A DNA stretch of 64,000 bases, taken from NCBI GenBank assembly GCA_030407085.1, contig CM059583.1, forward strand, positions 85,850,001 to 85,914,000. Direction: 5' to 3'. Shown piece after piece: positions 46,013-57,629 of the stretch; the first letter of the stretch is position 1; each line of letters opens with the position of its first letter. Made by a program: the position numbers and the translations under genes. Below the pieces are notes generated by a model. That model was not told the origin of the DNA, searched no databases, and worked only from the letters and a program-made list of their open reading frames with translations. Source of the stretch: Trichopria drosophilae. Taxonomy: Eukaryota; Arthropoda; Insecta; Hymenoptera; Diapriidae.

Positions 46013-46954
46013 GTAATAATAATATTAATTTTATTCAAAATATAGATCTTCTAAAGGTTGAAACATGATGAAAAGATTAGTTTTATGACCGCGACCGCGA
46101 ATTTCCGACAGGCGTGACAAAAAGTACTGTACGTATATCGGGCAGAAAGGCACTGCACATACTCGGGGGAGGGACCCTCGGGGTCATCGCTCTCGGTGCA
46201 ATGCTCCGGTTTCCGCCCTTGATACGTAATGTTATTTCTAACTCGGAGAGTGGTGCGCGCGATAGATAGCCCCCACGTTTTTCTGACCACGCCTCTATAT
46301 GCTTCAAAAGAAAACGAGACCATTTGAATAAAGGAAAACGGTATCTTTTTTTCTCTTTTATTCCCAGGTCACTTTTTTTCAAGGTCTCTTTTGTCCGTCT
46401 TTTATTTCCAAAGTCAGTTTCTTGCGGCGCTTAATCTTTAATGTTTAAACTTTTAAAAGCATTTTGCTATTTGATAATATTTTATCTTCCAAGTTTTAAT
46501 GCGTGAAAACGGGACACGATCGTCATATCGAAATAGTATGTAAATATTAGATTACTTTAATTTGAACAAAGTTCGTACCCAAATCGTAGTGAGTAAATAC
46601 GAGATCAGTAGCTTTTTCCAGCCTCCATTTTTTTTCGGGTCCCTTTTTACCACGCCTTTTTTTCTTTTCTCTTTTATTTTTGAAAATGTATTTAGATACT
46701 TATTTATATAACAATCTCCCTTAAATTTCAAGATTTTCTTATTCCCAGCGGTAATTCCTCCACTCCTGCATCAAATCTCTGCAATATTCGCCAATCACCC
46801 ACCCATTTTTCCATGCCTACTCCTCAGGGTACCGCCCAATGTCCACTCTCTTCCTCTTCTTGTACACTATTCCCAAAATTATTTTGGACTTGGGGAGAAA
46901 ATTAGACATCGAAGGCTTAGGCAAAGCTTTTGCAACAATACAATAAATTCAATA
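46013..46954. other. Unassigned DNA with a GC-rich patch
   Basis: 46080-46320 is GC-rich with overlapping minus-strand frames of 90 and 99 codons and no motif I can name. The rest is AT-rich. No gene claimed. Confidence 0.4.
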
Positions 46955-47600
46955 CAGGGTGAGTCTGGTAGAAGTGAACATAGGGAAACCCATGTTAAGG
47001 CTACGCGCCTCGTGATTGGTCGATTCCGGTGGAACGTCGCTTGTCCGCCGATTGGCTGTGAACGGTCATATGCGTCAGACGTAATTTAGAGCCACAAGAA
47101 TGTAAACCAAATACTGCAAGCTTTGGATTGTTTTAAAACTATCTTGCTTTAAAATAGTTTATTCTTGCCCACTCTTGCCAATTGTTTTTTGAAAACCTTT
47201 CAACTTATTGGCTGCATCCGGTTGTAACAAAAGTAGAAGATTCACGAACTGTGTCTTGAATTTGGGATTGTGTTACACATTTCATGGATTTGACACATTT
47301 TACATAAGCCCAAAATGTGGTTATGTCACACAAGAGATTTGCTACTTCTTTTCGAGTTTCTTTTTTTATTAAAATATTATTTTAAAGCAAGATAATTTTA
47401 AAACAATCCAAAGCTTGCAGTATTTTGTTTACATTCTTGTGGCTCTAAATTACGTGTGACGGGTAGAAGTGAACATAGGGAAACCCATGTTAAGGCTACG
47501 CGCCTCGTGAACAAGCGACGTTCCACCGGAATCGACCAATCACGAGGCGCGAAGCCTTAACATGGGCTTCCCGATGTTCACTTCTACCAGACTCACCCTG
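46955..47600. mobile_element. Tc1/mariner-like element with very long TIRs
   Basis: Starts CAGGGTGAGTCTGGTAGAAG and ends with the inverse; TA flanks at 46953-46954 and 47601-47602. The inverted repeats extend inward for about 200 bp (to tctggattgttttaaaa..tatcttgcttt). The right end holds an extra internal hairpin, 47463-47589. Non-coding. Confidence 0.8.
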
Positions 47601-47602
47601 TA

Positions 47603-48239
47603 TAAATGTCACTAATTAAATATGACTGAAATAGATATTTCATACTTCTCACTCGATCTCTGCATCGTTTATTGCCAAAATACCTGCGGAGAATCTGGAT
47701 CAAGTGACCGGAGATTACTGATCAGCTATCCAGAATGCCTGTTGGAGACTGAACGACATCAAATGAGAAACCACCTTATATAGGAATGGTAAAAGATAAA
47801 TGCAAGAGAAGGGTGAAAGGGCGATCAATCGATTAAATGGAACAATGCAAAAAGGGAAACCCATTTGGATAAAGGAAAATGGACCGCGATTGGGGGGAAC
47901 AAAAATTTTTTGTTTAAATATATTTTTTTTTGTAAAGACATGGTGGGAAACGACTTTTCACAGACATCGATTTTAGAATGTGATATGGTGGGATAAAGTC
48001 AAAAGGAAAAAGGAAAGCTTGAAGTTCTATTGCAAAAATTATTTCCTACCAATATCCTACCAGTGAAACAGGCAAATTAGAGAGGGTGGAGCGTCAGCTT
48101 TTCATTATCCCACCCATCTTCACTTTTCACCAGACAGAAAACATGTTTGCTGGGTTATTCAGAAAACATATGGTTACTGGGAATTCTCTGCTACGTCATT
48201 GCAGAGAATGATAAGAAACTTTCTCGAGAAAGTAGCTTA
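47603..48239. other. Unassigned DNA
   Basis: Nothing recognised between the TA element and the inner palindrome arm. Confidence 0.45.
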
Positions 48240-49120
48240 ATATAATAAAGGATTATAATTAGTTTAATGGATCGTATTTCATTTAAATTCATACAATATT
48301 AAAAATTCAATTGCTATAACCTCAAAAACTGTACAATTGTAATTAAAGTGAACGTGTCCCACTACTTGGGACAATTATATGTTGCTTTTGAGTACCATTA
48401 TACAATTAGAAAAAATGAAATCACACTAAAAAGTAAACGAAACGTCTGACTTCGTGCCGGTGAAAGTAGCATATTAGGTTGGCTGCCCTTATTAAAAATA
48501 TTTTGAAGATAAGAACAAAAATTAAAGTCGCATATCTACGTGATAGTGCAAATGAATATAAATTCAAACAAAGTAGAGTTTGTATAGAAACATGAAGTTT
48601 ATCATTGAACTTACATATTTCTCATTATAAGCTGCCCTGCAAACATTGTTACATTATTACATAAATGTTACATCGCTGTTACATAAATGTTACTTTTGTG
48701 TTTGCAGGGTGAAGGCTCTTTCAGATTTGCATTAGCCAAAATTATATGAAACTGCAGAGTTGTACATTTAAAATATGGCAGCAATATTATGAGCCAGTTT
48801 TAGGTCGACGAACCATATTTTGAAACGTTAACAAAGTATGTATGGTGAATCTTACATGGAACTATCAAAAAAACTATTATGCCTCCGATGCGCTACCTTC
48901 ACAGGCACGAAACCGGAAGTCACGTTTACTTTTTAGTGTGATTTCATTTTTTCTAATTGTATAATGGTAATTAAAAGCAATCTATAGTTGTCCCAAGTAG
49001 TGGGACACGTATAGATGTTTCACTTTAATTGCAATTGTACAATTTTGGAGGTTATAGCAAATGAATTTTTAATGTTGTATGAATTTAAATGAAATACGAT
49101 GCATTACATTAATTATAATA
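48240..49120. repeat. Inner palindrome, 230-bp arms
   Basis: 48240-48470 is the reverse complement of 48880-49120; both contain gaaatcacactaaaaagtaa (or its inverse) and a gtcccacta/tagtgggac word. The 410-bp centre is AT-rich. It continues outward into the larger inverted repeat. Confidence 0.8.
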
Positions 49121-49370
49121 TATTACTAAATCACCGGAATGTGTAATTAATGAAAATATGGAATTGCAACTTAACACAACAATATAGAGCGTACCAACAA
49201 ACTATCTATTAAATACATTCTAGAATTCATATGTGACTTCGTTAATTTACAAAAAGTAGAGGTGCCGTTGTATGTCATATGATCAAAATTCTTCGAAAAA
49301 ATATTGTAATAAGCGCAGCCAAATGTTTGACAAGTTAATTGGATGGATGCCTGGTATAAGGGCCTATAAA

Positions 49371-51225
49371 TATGGGCAACTCTACAGAACTTTTCATTTT
49401 AGTGTCGCCATCGTTCTTCTCGAACTGAAACAATTTTTCATTAGGTATAAGGCTACAATCAGATAAAAACGTACTCGAACAACACATTTAAATATATTTT
49501 CATGCTGAAATGTCTGCATTTCATAATAAATTTTAAAAAATTATGTGGAAAAATTAAGAAAACATCTAAAATTTACGTGTCGCCGACTATTTTTGAAAAA
49601 GACTTTTTATTCTACTGATCTATGTAGTGCGTGGAAACAAATGAACCGAATATTTTTAGTATCAAAAAACAATACTCTATAAGATATTACAAGTTGTAGA
49701 TCCATACCAAAGGTTTGCACGGTGTGCCACCATCTGGAAGTTATGTCGCCAATTTATTGTGAAACACTATTATTATTACTTTTTTCACTTTTTTTGCCTC
49801 GAACAATCCTCTTAACGTCAAACCGCCTATAGTATTAGAAAGTATTTATAAAAACAAAGAAAATCAGCCGTCAGAAAAGTGTGTGCCCTAAAAAATGTTG
49901 AAAAGGCAGCATCTGCAAAATGAAGAAAATTCGCGTAATTCGTAAAAAAAATGTTATATTTTTAGCGACACAGTTCCACAGTTATTTATCGTGTTTTAAG
50001 ACAGATTGTAAATGGTTTTTGACACGACATCTTATTACAAAAATGATTCTTCATGTGGGTAGCATATGTAATACTTACTACAAAACAGTCAAAAATAACT
50101 AGAGAAATGTATTGTTAAAATTAATAGTTCTAAAATTATTACAAATAACCATGTATTGTGTTTTTTTGATCGCTGACCATAAATAGCAGTTTATGATTGA
50201 TGTATGATCATCTCATTAAAGTTTTTTCCCTCTGGAATGTGATATTTAGCAGAAGAAAAATATTTTGAGCATTTCGAGATTATGAAGTTTTTCAATATGA
50301 TTTTGAATTAATAATAAATGTCAGGAACATTGTAAAATATCAATACACGTAAAACAATATAATTGAGAATTGACAAATATATGTAACAAAATGTAATATG
50401 AATTACAGTTATTAATTTATTTATATCTGTAGATTTATTTTGAATAAGAATAATATGTAAACAGTACAATATGCGGCAAAACTAAAAATGTAATTGAAAA
50501 AGCTACATCTGTCGCTCAAGAAATGTCTAACAAAACAAAGACTAACAAAATAAATAAACAATAATAAATAAAAATTTTTTTTACTTAACCATCAAATGAC
50601 CTTGATCCTGACCTTATAAAGGTTAACTGACCTTAGACTACGATTTGCTGGCCTCGAACACATATGCATGAATTTTTTCAGATTTTTCAGATGGTTTTTT
50701 CTCCACTTGACCTTTAAATGACCTTGAATCTAACGTGATGGAGGTTAACCGACCTTCTCATCGTTATCAGCGACTGTGTACCAGCACCTAAGCGCTTTCG
50801 GCGATCTCGCGTAGATCAAATGTTGACCTTTGCATTATCTACAATTTTCTATTTTTATAGTAGCTCCAAAATTTCTTTATAAACCCCCAAACCTCCACCA
50901 AAAATGAATTACGCGCATAGAACCACACCTTGGTATGTCATCTCCATCACCAGAAAAAAATTGCTGTGCCTTCAAAAAAAATTTGTCGTTTTTTTACTCG
51001 AAAATGAAAAGTTCTGTAGAATGGCATATATGCCAATTTTTTTATTTTTTATGGTATCCCTAAGGCATCCCCTGAACCTCCTCCAAAAATGAATTACGCG
51101 CATAGAACTTTTTTTTTGCATCTCATATCTATCATCAGAAAAAAAATTTAAAGCTGTGCCTTGAAAAAAAAAATTTACGTTTCATTTCACTCGAAAGTGA
51201 AAAGTTCTATAGAATTACCCATACA
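49371..51225. other. Insertion in the palindrome's right arm, with a tandem duplication
   Basis: No gene. 50890-51070 and 51072-51225 are diverged tandem copies sharing ccaaaaatgaattacgcgca, tagaac and a gaaaagttct block. 50580-50770 has several tgacctt words. Confidence 0.6.
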
Positions 51226-51550
51226 CTAACGATGTTGTATGCATTTTTAAACTTCAATAAGTAAGATTTAATGGAATAATATTTTATTAAATCTTATTTT
51301 TATGAAAAAAATATTTAGGATTACTGTGTATTAATTGTTTTGAATTTTCAATATTTTTTTAAAAAGATTTAGTGGAGTAAACAATGTACAGAAAGTTTGT
51401 CTTCCCAGTTGTTGTATATATCATTAGACAATGGTTTCGTTCGATAGAAAGAACATGGCTTTATTACATGATTTCATTTTTTTCTTTTTTTATAATAAGA
51501 ACTTGGCGAGTTTTTTTTACATAAAGTGTTTTTTGGGGTACAGATTACAA

Positions 51551-53612
51551 GGTATCCTTCAAGTGTGTGTCAAACGGGAACATGAGCAGCTTGCCAGTGC
51601 CAGCTACATGCTCTAATGTTACCATGCTGCAACGTCTACCCGTCCGTTGGCGCCGCTTGAGGTGTGAGCAATATGGACACGCGAAAATCAACGCGAGGGA
51701 TTTCACCCAAATCATCTAATCATATGCATGTTCTGTTGTAAAAAGATTTTGCTCTCTTGTCCTAAGATGCTACATATATGCCTTAGATATTGTATGTATA
51801 TAATTCACTGAGCTTCGTGGTGTGCGATACTCCACAGCGAATAACGAAAATTTTCATACCGTAATTCAATAAGATCGTATAAATTTGTTATAGTGTGGAA
51901 AATGCTGTGGGAAATACCGGAATCACAATATTAATATTAAATAATTATATGAAGTGTAGACATTACTTTGATTGGCGAAATTAATCATACATTTTGAAAA
52001 TATTTGATGCGATGGCGGCGCAGATGGCAGACGTAGGTTGGTATTGGATACAGTATTTAATGCGAAGGACTTAATGTTTTAATCAATGCTAAATTATTCA
52101 AAATTGTAAAAGTTATTTACAATTTTCAGCTGTAGTTAAAGTCTATTTTATTCATTTTTACGCCTTACCCAGAATGTATTTATGTAAAAAAAAATATTCA
52201 AATAGTATTATATAGAATAGGAATTGTAAATCGTAAAACGATCATAACAAGTCTGCTTTTTACGTTATTTACTTTGAATAATGATTTAAATAATGTATAT
52301 CAAACACAGCAGAAAGCAGAGTATGGAAAGTTTAATTCCCTTATTACACAATTCTTAAACAAAAATCGATGAAAAAGTTTATGTACTGAAATAAACTGTT
52401 AGGGAATACAAAATCATATTTCGCAAAGGTATTGCGCTACTGTTATCAAATTTTAAATGGATGATGAAGAAAAAAATGAATATACTAAATATTTGTTATT
52501 AATATTGGTTAAGTTACATTGTATATAATGACGAATTTAAGCTTTTATTTGTTATTTTGGACGTGAATTAAAGTGACTATTAAGAAATTAAGAAATAAAT
52601 ACACACACAATTAATCTTTATTGACAAAGAAATGAATTATTTACTGTGTCTGAGAAAATTGATATTTTTATTAACATTTTGTAACAGTAAATTTGAAATA
52701 ATGTTTAAAACAGTCGATCAATTCTCGCATTATCATTTGTATTGTATTTGAAGTATAGCATATAATTAATGCTAAACTGTGGTTTAGATTATATAAGCAT
52801 GTAGTACTGAACCAGTCAATTCTCTTACATATAATAAAATATTCTCTTTACTCATATCAAAAACATATACTTTTCTTTCAATATTACTTTTCCATTCTTT
52901 CATGGAAGTGAAGAATGAAAATACTCGACTTGTCTTGAATGGACCTTTATTTCTGTTACCCATGGTATTTTTCACTATTTGTAATATAATCTTAAAAGCA
53001 AACCATACAAGTATGCATTAAAAAAAAATCGATTACAAGATTTGCACCGGACAAACAGACAGACAGACAAGAATACGAGTTGATAAAAACATGGTAAAAT
53101 AGAACAATTTTTAGGAATTGTGGTAGATCAAAATATTAGTAATGTAAGAATTTTTTTTTTAATATTATAATTTAATAAGGTTTCTTTCAGTTTAAATATC
53201 TACGCTTTTCAACAAAAGTCAAATAGTTTGACAAAAGTCAAATCAAAAAAGAAAAAAAGGCTTATCGTCACCATTGTCAAGATTATGAGTTGTCAGACTA
53301 GTCATTCGCCAAACATGAAAACGTACAGACAACTACAATTGCTGAATAGTCAAATTGATGATTAAGTACCAAGAATGGGAACCATTGCAGTGGATACTTT
53401 TGCCAGCCATCTGCTTCAAATTATTGGCAAATATGCTGTAAAAATACATCCATACCTATTTTTACAAACAGAGACATACCGAAAAATACTGCTTGTAATT
53501 ATCAAATGAGCTACTGCACACATGCGGATGCATTTCACATGTACGTTAAAAAATTTGTATTGACCATTCAAACGTAATTCGGAGGTGAATGACAACCACT
53601 CTTTTTCTCTTA
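51551..53612. other. AT-rich DNA, no gene recognised
   Basis: Contains the dispersed repeat at 53027-53098. A 63-codon minus-strand frame at 52975-52784 (MGNRNKGPFKTSRVFSFF from its second Met) is the only candidate, and it is not convincing. Confidence 0.4.
53027..53098. repeat. Dispersed repeat shared with 15481-15547
   Basis: Same sequence and orientation as 15481-15547, with a cagacagacagaca tract in the middle. The flanks differ. Confidence 0.7.
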
Positions 53613-53887
53613 CAGTATCCCCTGTCCTAAGTTATGCAGTCCAAATTTATATGTCTATCCTAAGTTATATGTTTGCCTTCTCCAAAGTTATACCAGGTTC
53701 TTCCTCTCCTTCTTCCACCACATTGTTTCCCCGAGCCACACTTGCTTCGCGACACTCACACACAGCAGCACCCATTGCACGGATATAAACAAAGATTCGG
53801 AAATGGGGATAGTAAGGGGCTATAACTTTGGAGAATCATCCGCCATTTTGAAAGAACCGACAGCATAACTTAGGATGGGGACTACTG
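53613..53887. mobile_element. pogo/Tc1-like MITE, 275 bp
   Basis: Left CAGTATCCCCTGTCCTAAGT and right, inverted, CAGTAGTCCCCATCCTAAGT; both continue TATGC. TA flanks at 53611-53612 and 53888-53889. CAGTA ends suggest pogo-type mobilisation (inference). Non-coding. Confidence 0.75.
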
Positions 53888-55639
53888 TATTTTGAAACCC
53901 ATTTTGTAAAAAGTGGACAATGACAATTTATTTTTCTAAAAGAACGATGTTAACAAATACAAGTCTTATGATCATTTATGAATTCTTAAGTGCTCAAATC
54001 TCTTTTCATTCAAAGAACCAACATGAAAATAGAATATTTTGCAGCTTTAACTAGACTGCATATTTCAATAGATAACTTTAAAAAAACTTGAAAACAAGTA
54101 ATTTCATTGTTTAAAAATGCTTTGTTCAAGACTAGTACGTTTATGGACCATCCCGAAGGAATTTCGAAATCAAACTGTTAGCATTGAACACATTTCTAGG
54201 TCCATTGTGGTTGAAAATAACAAATGCCATTCATGTATGTTTTCGCTGAGTCTGAAAACATTGGCAACATTGAGACCTAATAATGGAATGCAACATCTAA
54301 TGTTACTTCCAATATTACGTCCTAAAAGACCCAAATTGGGATAACATTTATGATATCATTGTATGTATTAATGGACGTCATATTTCTGCCATGTTTTAGA
54401 AGAATACCTGTAACTGCAAAATTATAAAAGCCCAGAAAATGAGTAAAACATTTCAACTGATAAATAGGCATGGTTTACTCATTTAAATTAACTTTTTGCA
54501 GTTGTTTTAATCCTTTTTAAATATTTCGACTACGCTCTTTTCAATGGCGCTAGCAAAAATTTTATTAAACATGTTTATTGAAAACGCTGGTAACTGCATC
54601 CTTCGGAACAATATAATTGTACAACATAATTTACTACTTTGATCAATTAAAAAAATGTACTTAATATTAATATATTAATATTAATAAACTTGCATTTTCC
54701 TTGTGTGTAAAAAAATAATTCTCTTTAAATTTGATAAAAATAAATCGAATTAAAATGTAATTATAAATTCTTTAAAGAAATTATGGTTTTACAGGTTTAT
54801 TTTTCAATAAAAATAACACCTAAATAGTATTTGTCGATACAAGTGTGCAAAATTTTTTTCTGCGAATTGGAGGGTTGCGACTTGAGCCGAAGACGAGGGT
54901 CCTAATCACATTCGCATAAAAATACTTTTTCACTGTAACTCGCGAACAATTTTGAAAAATAGTAAAACGATTATTCATTTCGCAGCAACATGCCATATTT
55001 TCTGCCGTATAAACTTTGATACTATATAAATATCAAACATTTCTACCCGGGACATTAAAGTTGAATACTGAAGGCAAATGAATAATGAATAATCAATAAC
55101 GATTATTTATTGAACGAGCACACACTACACATATATGTTTATTCATCATTTGAGTTAATCAAATCTGTCACATCGTCTACACTTAAATTATTTAAAAAAT
55201 GTTGTCGAGATTTAGGCATTATCGGAAGTAGCTTTTTAATAATATCTTCTTTCTTTAAAGATGGTATTCTTCTTTTTATTTATTTACTGGAAATAAACGG
55301 GCGTTAAACACCCCAGAATACAATGTTTTAACGAAAATATATTGTTTGCGTAGGAAGCGCGGAAAAAAAAGGTTGCAGGATCATACGGAGTAGTTTGGAG
55401 GCACAGGGATCATTTCAAATAAAAGAGGCACTGTCTTCACTCGCAACTTCTTTCGTTTCTCTATTTTAATGCACTCTTGTCGTGTACAAAATGAACTCAC
55501 TGTACGAGATCGAAAGCGACGTCACTGTGCGCATGAAATTTTGTTATAAAAGGAAATTCGATTGTCGTCACAAAGAAAAATTTTCACAAGGTCTCGCCTT
55601 ATTACATTCGAGTTGCTTCGATTCGGATGCTTGATTCCG
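53888..55639. other. AT-rich DNA, no gene recognised
   Basis: Short frames only (for example 54117-54344). 55500-55560 has a ttataaaagg TATA-like word, but no gene or LTR could be tied to it. Confidence 0.4.
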
Positions 55640-55850
55640 ACCAGTGCCGTCAGAAAGGAGCGGTTTTCAGCTGAAAGGAGCGATTTTTAATGCGCACCTT
55701 CCGCGCGCAGGTTGCTTCGGCAGTCGTCGGCGGTCTGAGCTTGGTGGCCCTCGGGAGGGGAGCGGAGCGAGAGGAAAATATATGGTCGGGCGCGCGAAAG
55801 TATTAAATATTAAACAAATGACGGGGGGTTGAACTTTATCAGATACTTCC
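55640..55850. repeat. Third copy of the repeat seen at 430-590 and 10960-11013
   Basis: The left part (gccgtcagaaaggagc.., 55646) matches 10960-11013 in reverse complement; the right part (ggttgcttcggcagt to gttgaactttat) matches 430-590 in reverse complement. It therefore shows that the two segments at the window start belong to one element. Confidence 0.65.
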
Positions 55851-55865
55851 AAAATTAAAATCATG

Positions 55866-55960
55866 TATACTCGTCGTAGTCGAGTGGTACAAGCGCATGG
55901 GTTGAAGCGCAGCGCGTTATTTTTTTAGTTCGATTTCGATGTCGGGGATTTTTTTTTTTT
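55866..55960 (+). other. tRNA-like sequence (pseudo-tRNA or SINE head)
   Basis: TAGTCGAGTGG fits the box A consensus exactly; AGTTCGATTTC about 50 nt later is a near match to box B. A T-rich run separates them, and no complete cloverleaf can be drawn with confidence. It is directly followed by a T tract. Confidence 0.45.
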
Positions 55961-56731
55961 TTTGTTTAATTGTTCATTTACTCAACATTTGTAACGAAAA
56001 TAATTTTTTACTTGTTTACTATTAGTTATTTTATTTACAAAAATGAATTGTGAAAATAAATTTTAAAAACATTAAACAATATGTTTTTGCAGAATGACAT
56101 TTGTAAGAATCGAATTCTCTCTATTATTAAAAAAAATAAATGTACAATATTTTATTGTAATTTCCGAAATAATATACAAAAATTACAAGTCGTACATTTT
56201 TTCTAAAAAAGTTATTGTAGTTAATATAACCTTGTAATTGTAACAAAAAACTAGTTCACTTTTCGGCAACTCAATTATGTATTTTATTTGTTTTTCCGTG
56301 ACATAAAACATAAAACGGGTTTACAGCATAGGCTTATATGTAACCTGATAAAAGGTACCTTTCCATTCTGGTTTCTCTTCCAATTTCTTTTGCAATTTAC
56401 AAATGTGCTCGTGAAAATCGGGACTTGCATCGTCCCGACAATTATTGATAGGCAGGAACTGTGGAAGTAAATACGGATTCGATGGACGGTTGAATGGTAT
56501 TTCGTTTTATTTATTATTATTCGTCTGGCTTCTCTTTCTTTCTTAATACAGCAGTCTTCGATCTATGCAATATACTCTCACACTCTTCTCTTTAAAACGA
56601 TTGCGTTACATCCGTCCGTCGCGGATCGCGGTCTGCAGCATACTACCGGTTCTGGCGCTGGGAGCGTAGTAGGACAAAGGGAGAGCGCCATCCGGCGGCG
56701 ACCGGCGAAAACCGCAAGAAACGTGCATAAC
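55961..56731. other. AT-rich DNA, then a GC-rich patch; nothing recognised
   Basis: 56590-56720 is GC-rich and directly precedes the end of the minus-strand ORF at 56732. No element ends seen. Confidence 0.4.
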
Positions 56732-57319
56732 TCAACAATTATAGTCACTTGCTGCTTTTTGCAAAAGTACCTTCGACGGTGTGTTATTCAAACAACCCGC
56801 TTGAAGTTCATACTCAGGAGCTTTTGCAAGTTTATCCATTACCATAAAGCATGAAGGAACAATTTGTAATTCTTTACCTAACTGCAGCCGATCTTTGCCA
56901 GTAATATACCGACGACTTGTAACACTGTGCAAATATTTCCCTGTTATGACTACTTGTGCTGTTGCATTCTGGTACTGAGTAACCGGATCTTTTAAAGAAA
57001 AAATAAACTTACGTTCACAACCTTCAATGGTACAATGAGCAGAGGCTCTGAAAAAATTAAATTTTCTTTTTCTTGTTCCAACGTAAATATCGTGATTTCT
57101 AGAAGCCAAAACACAAGTGCTGTGAGTTGTCCCAAAGTGTTTACTCATTGCACTAGAATGATGAACATGGGGCGCCGTTGGGCCCCGAAAGTTTTCACAA
57201 TTATCGGGTAAAAAATTTATGAATTTCATAATACGAGTAATCCTACTATGAAAATATTTGATAAATACGAAAGTCAGTCTCCTTAGACGCACCGCAAATA
57301 ATACGCCGGCTACCCCCAC
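56732..57319 (-). CDS. Unidentified ORF, 195 codons, Cys/His-containing
   Basis: I do not recognise a named family. Visible: CTIEGCERKFIFSL (Cys-x4-Cys), followed by VVITGKYLHSVTSRRYITGK, a pattern of Val-rich strand, His and a basic RxITGK motif, and LNNTPSKVLLQKAASDYNC at the end. Similar N-terminal regions occur in uncharacterised multicopy insect proteins linked to transposons; that comparison is from memory. The first 50 or so residues look less constrained and may be outside the true exon. No splice partner or TIR was identified, so it may be one exon of a decayed transposon gene. Confidence 0.4.
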   Translation of the reverse strand: MGVAGVLFAVRLRRLTFVFIKYFHSRITRIMKFINFLPDNCENFRGPTAPHVHHSSAMSKHFGTTHSTCVLASRNHDIYVGTRKRKFNFFRASAHCTIEGCERKFIFSLKDPVTQYQNATAQVVITGKYLHSVTSRRYITGKDRLQLGKELQIVPSCFMVMDKLAKAPEYELQAGCLNNTPSKVLLQKAASDYNC

Positions 57320-57629
57320 CCCTTTTAATCCCGCAATTCACAGTTTTCTCGTTCCGCAGAATTTAAACCATGAAATTAATTTTGCAAAAAGTACTTAACT
57401 GTTACTCAATAACTAGACAGGAAACATGAAACCTCTTAGTCGCTTTGAGAACAATATGGGGCCTACTCCTAACTCTTCAAATAAAAAAAAATCGCCATAT
57501 TTTTTCATTTTTAAATTAGTATGTAGACCACAATTTAAACTCAAATTTCGCGTTTTTTTTTCATTTTTAAAGTATGTAGACCATAATCGATTTCCCTAAA
57601 AAAATCCGAATATACTACATACATACATA

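Larger units (their letters stand above)
45310..51550. repeat. Large inverted repeat, broken by several insertions
   Basis: 45310-45838 is the reverse complement of 49120-49370 plus 51226-51550. Shared words include acattctagaattcata, gatcaaaattcttcgaa, aagggcctataaata and acttggcgagtttttttt. The right arm is thus split by 49371-51225, and the left arm is separated from its inner continuation (48240-48470) by 45839-48239. Confidence 0.8.

Noticed and set aside
46051..46382. 90-99-codon minus-strand frames
   Set aside because: Two overlapping frames of similar length and no motif; I could not support either.
52784..52975. 63-codon minus-strand frame at 52.8-53.0 kb
   Set aside because: Short, AT-rich context, no recognisable motif or splice partner.
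55866..55960. Functional tRNA gene
   Set aside because: Box A is good, but the acceptor stem does not pair and a T run replaces part of the anticodon/variable region.
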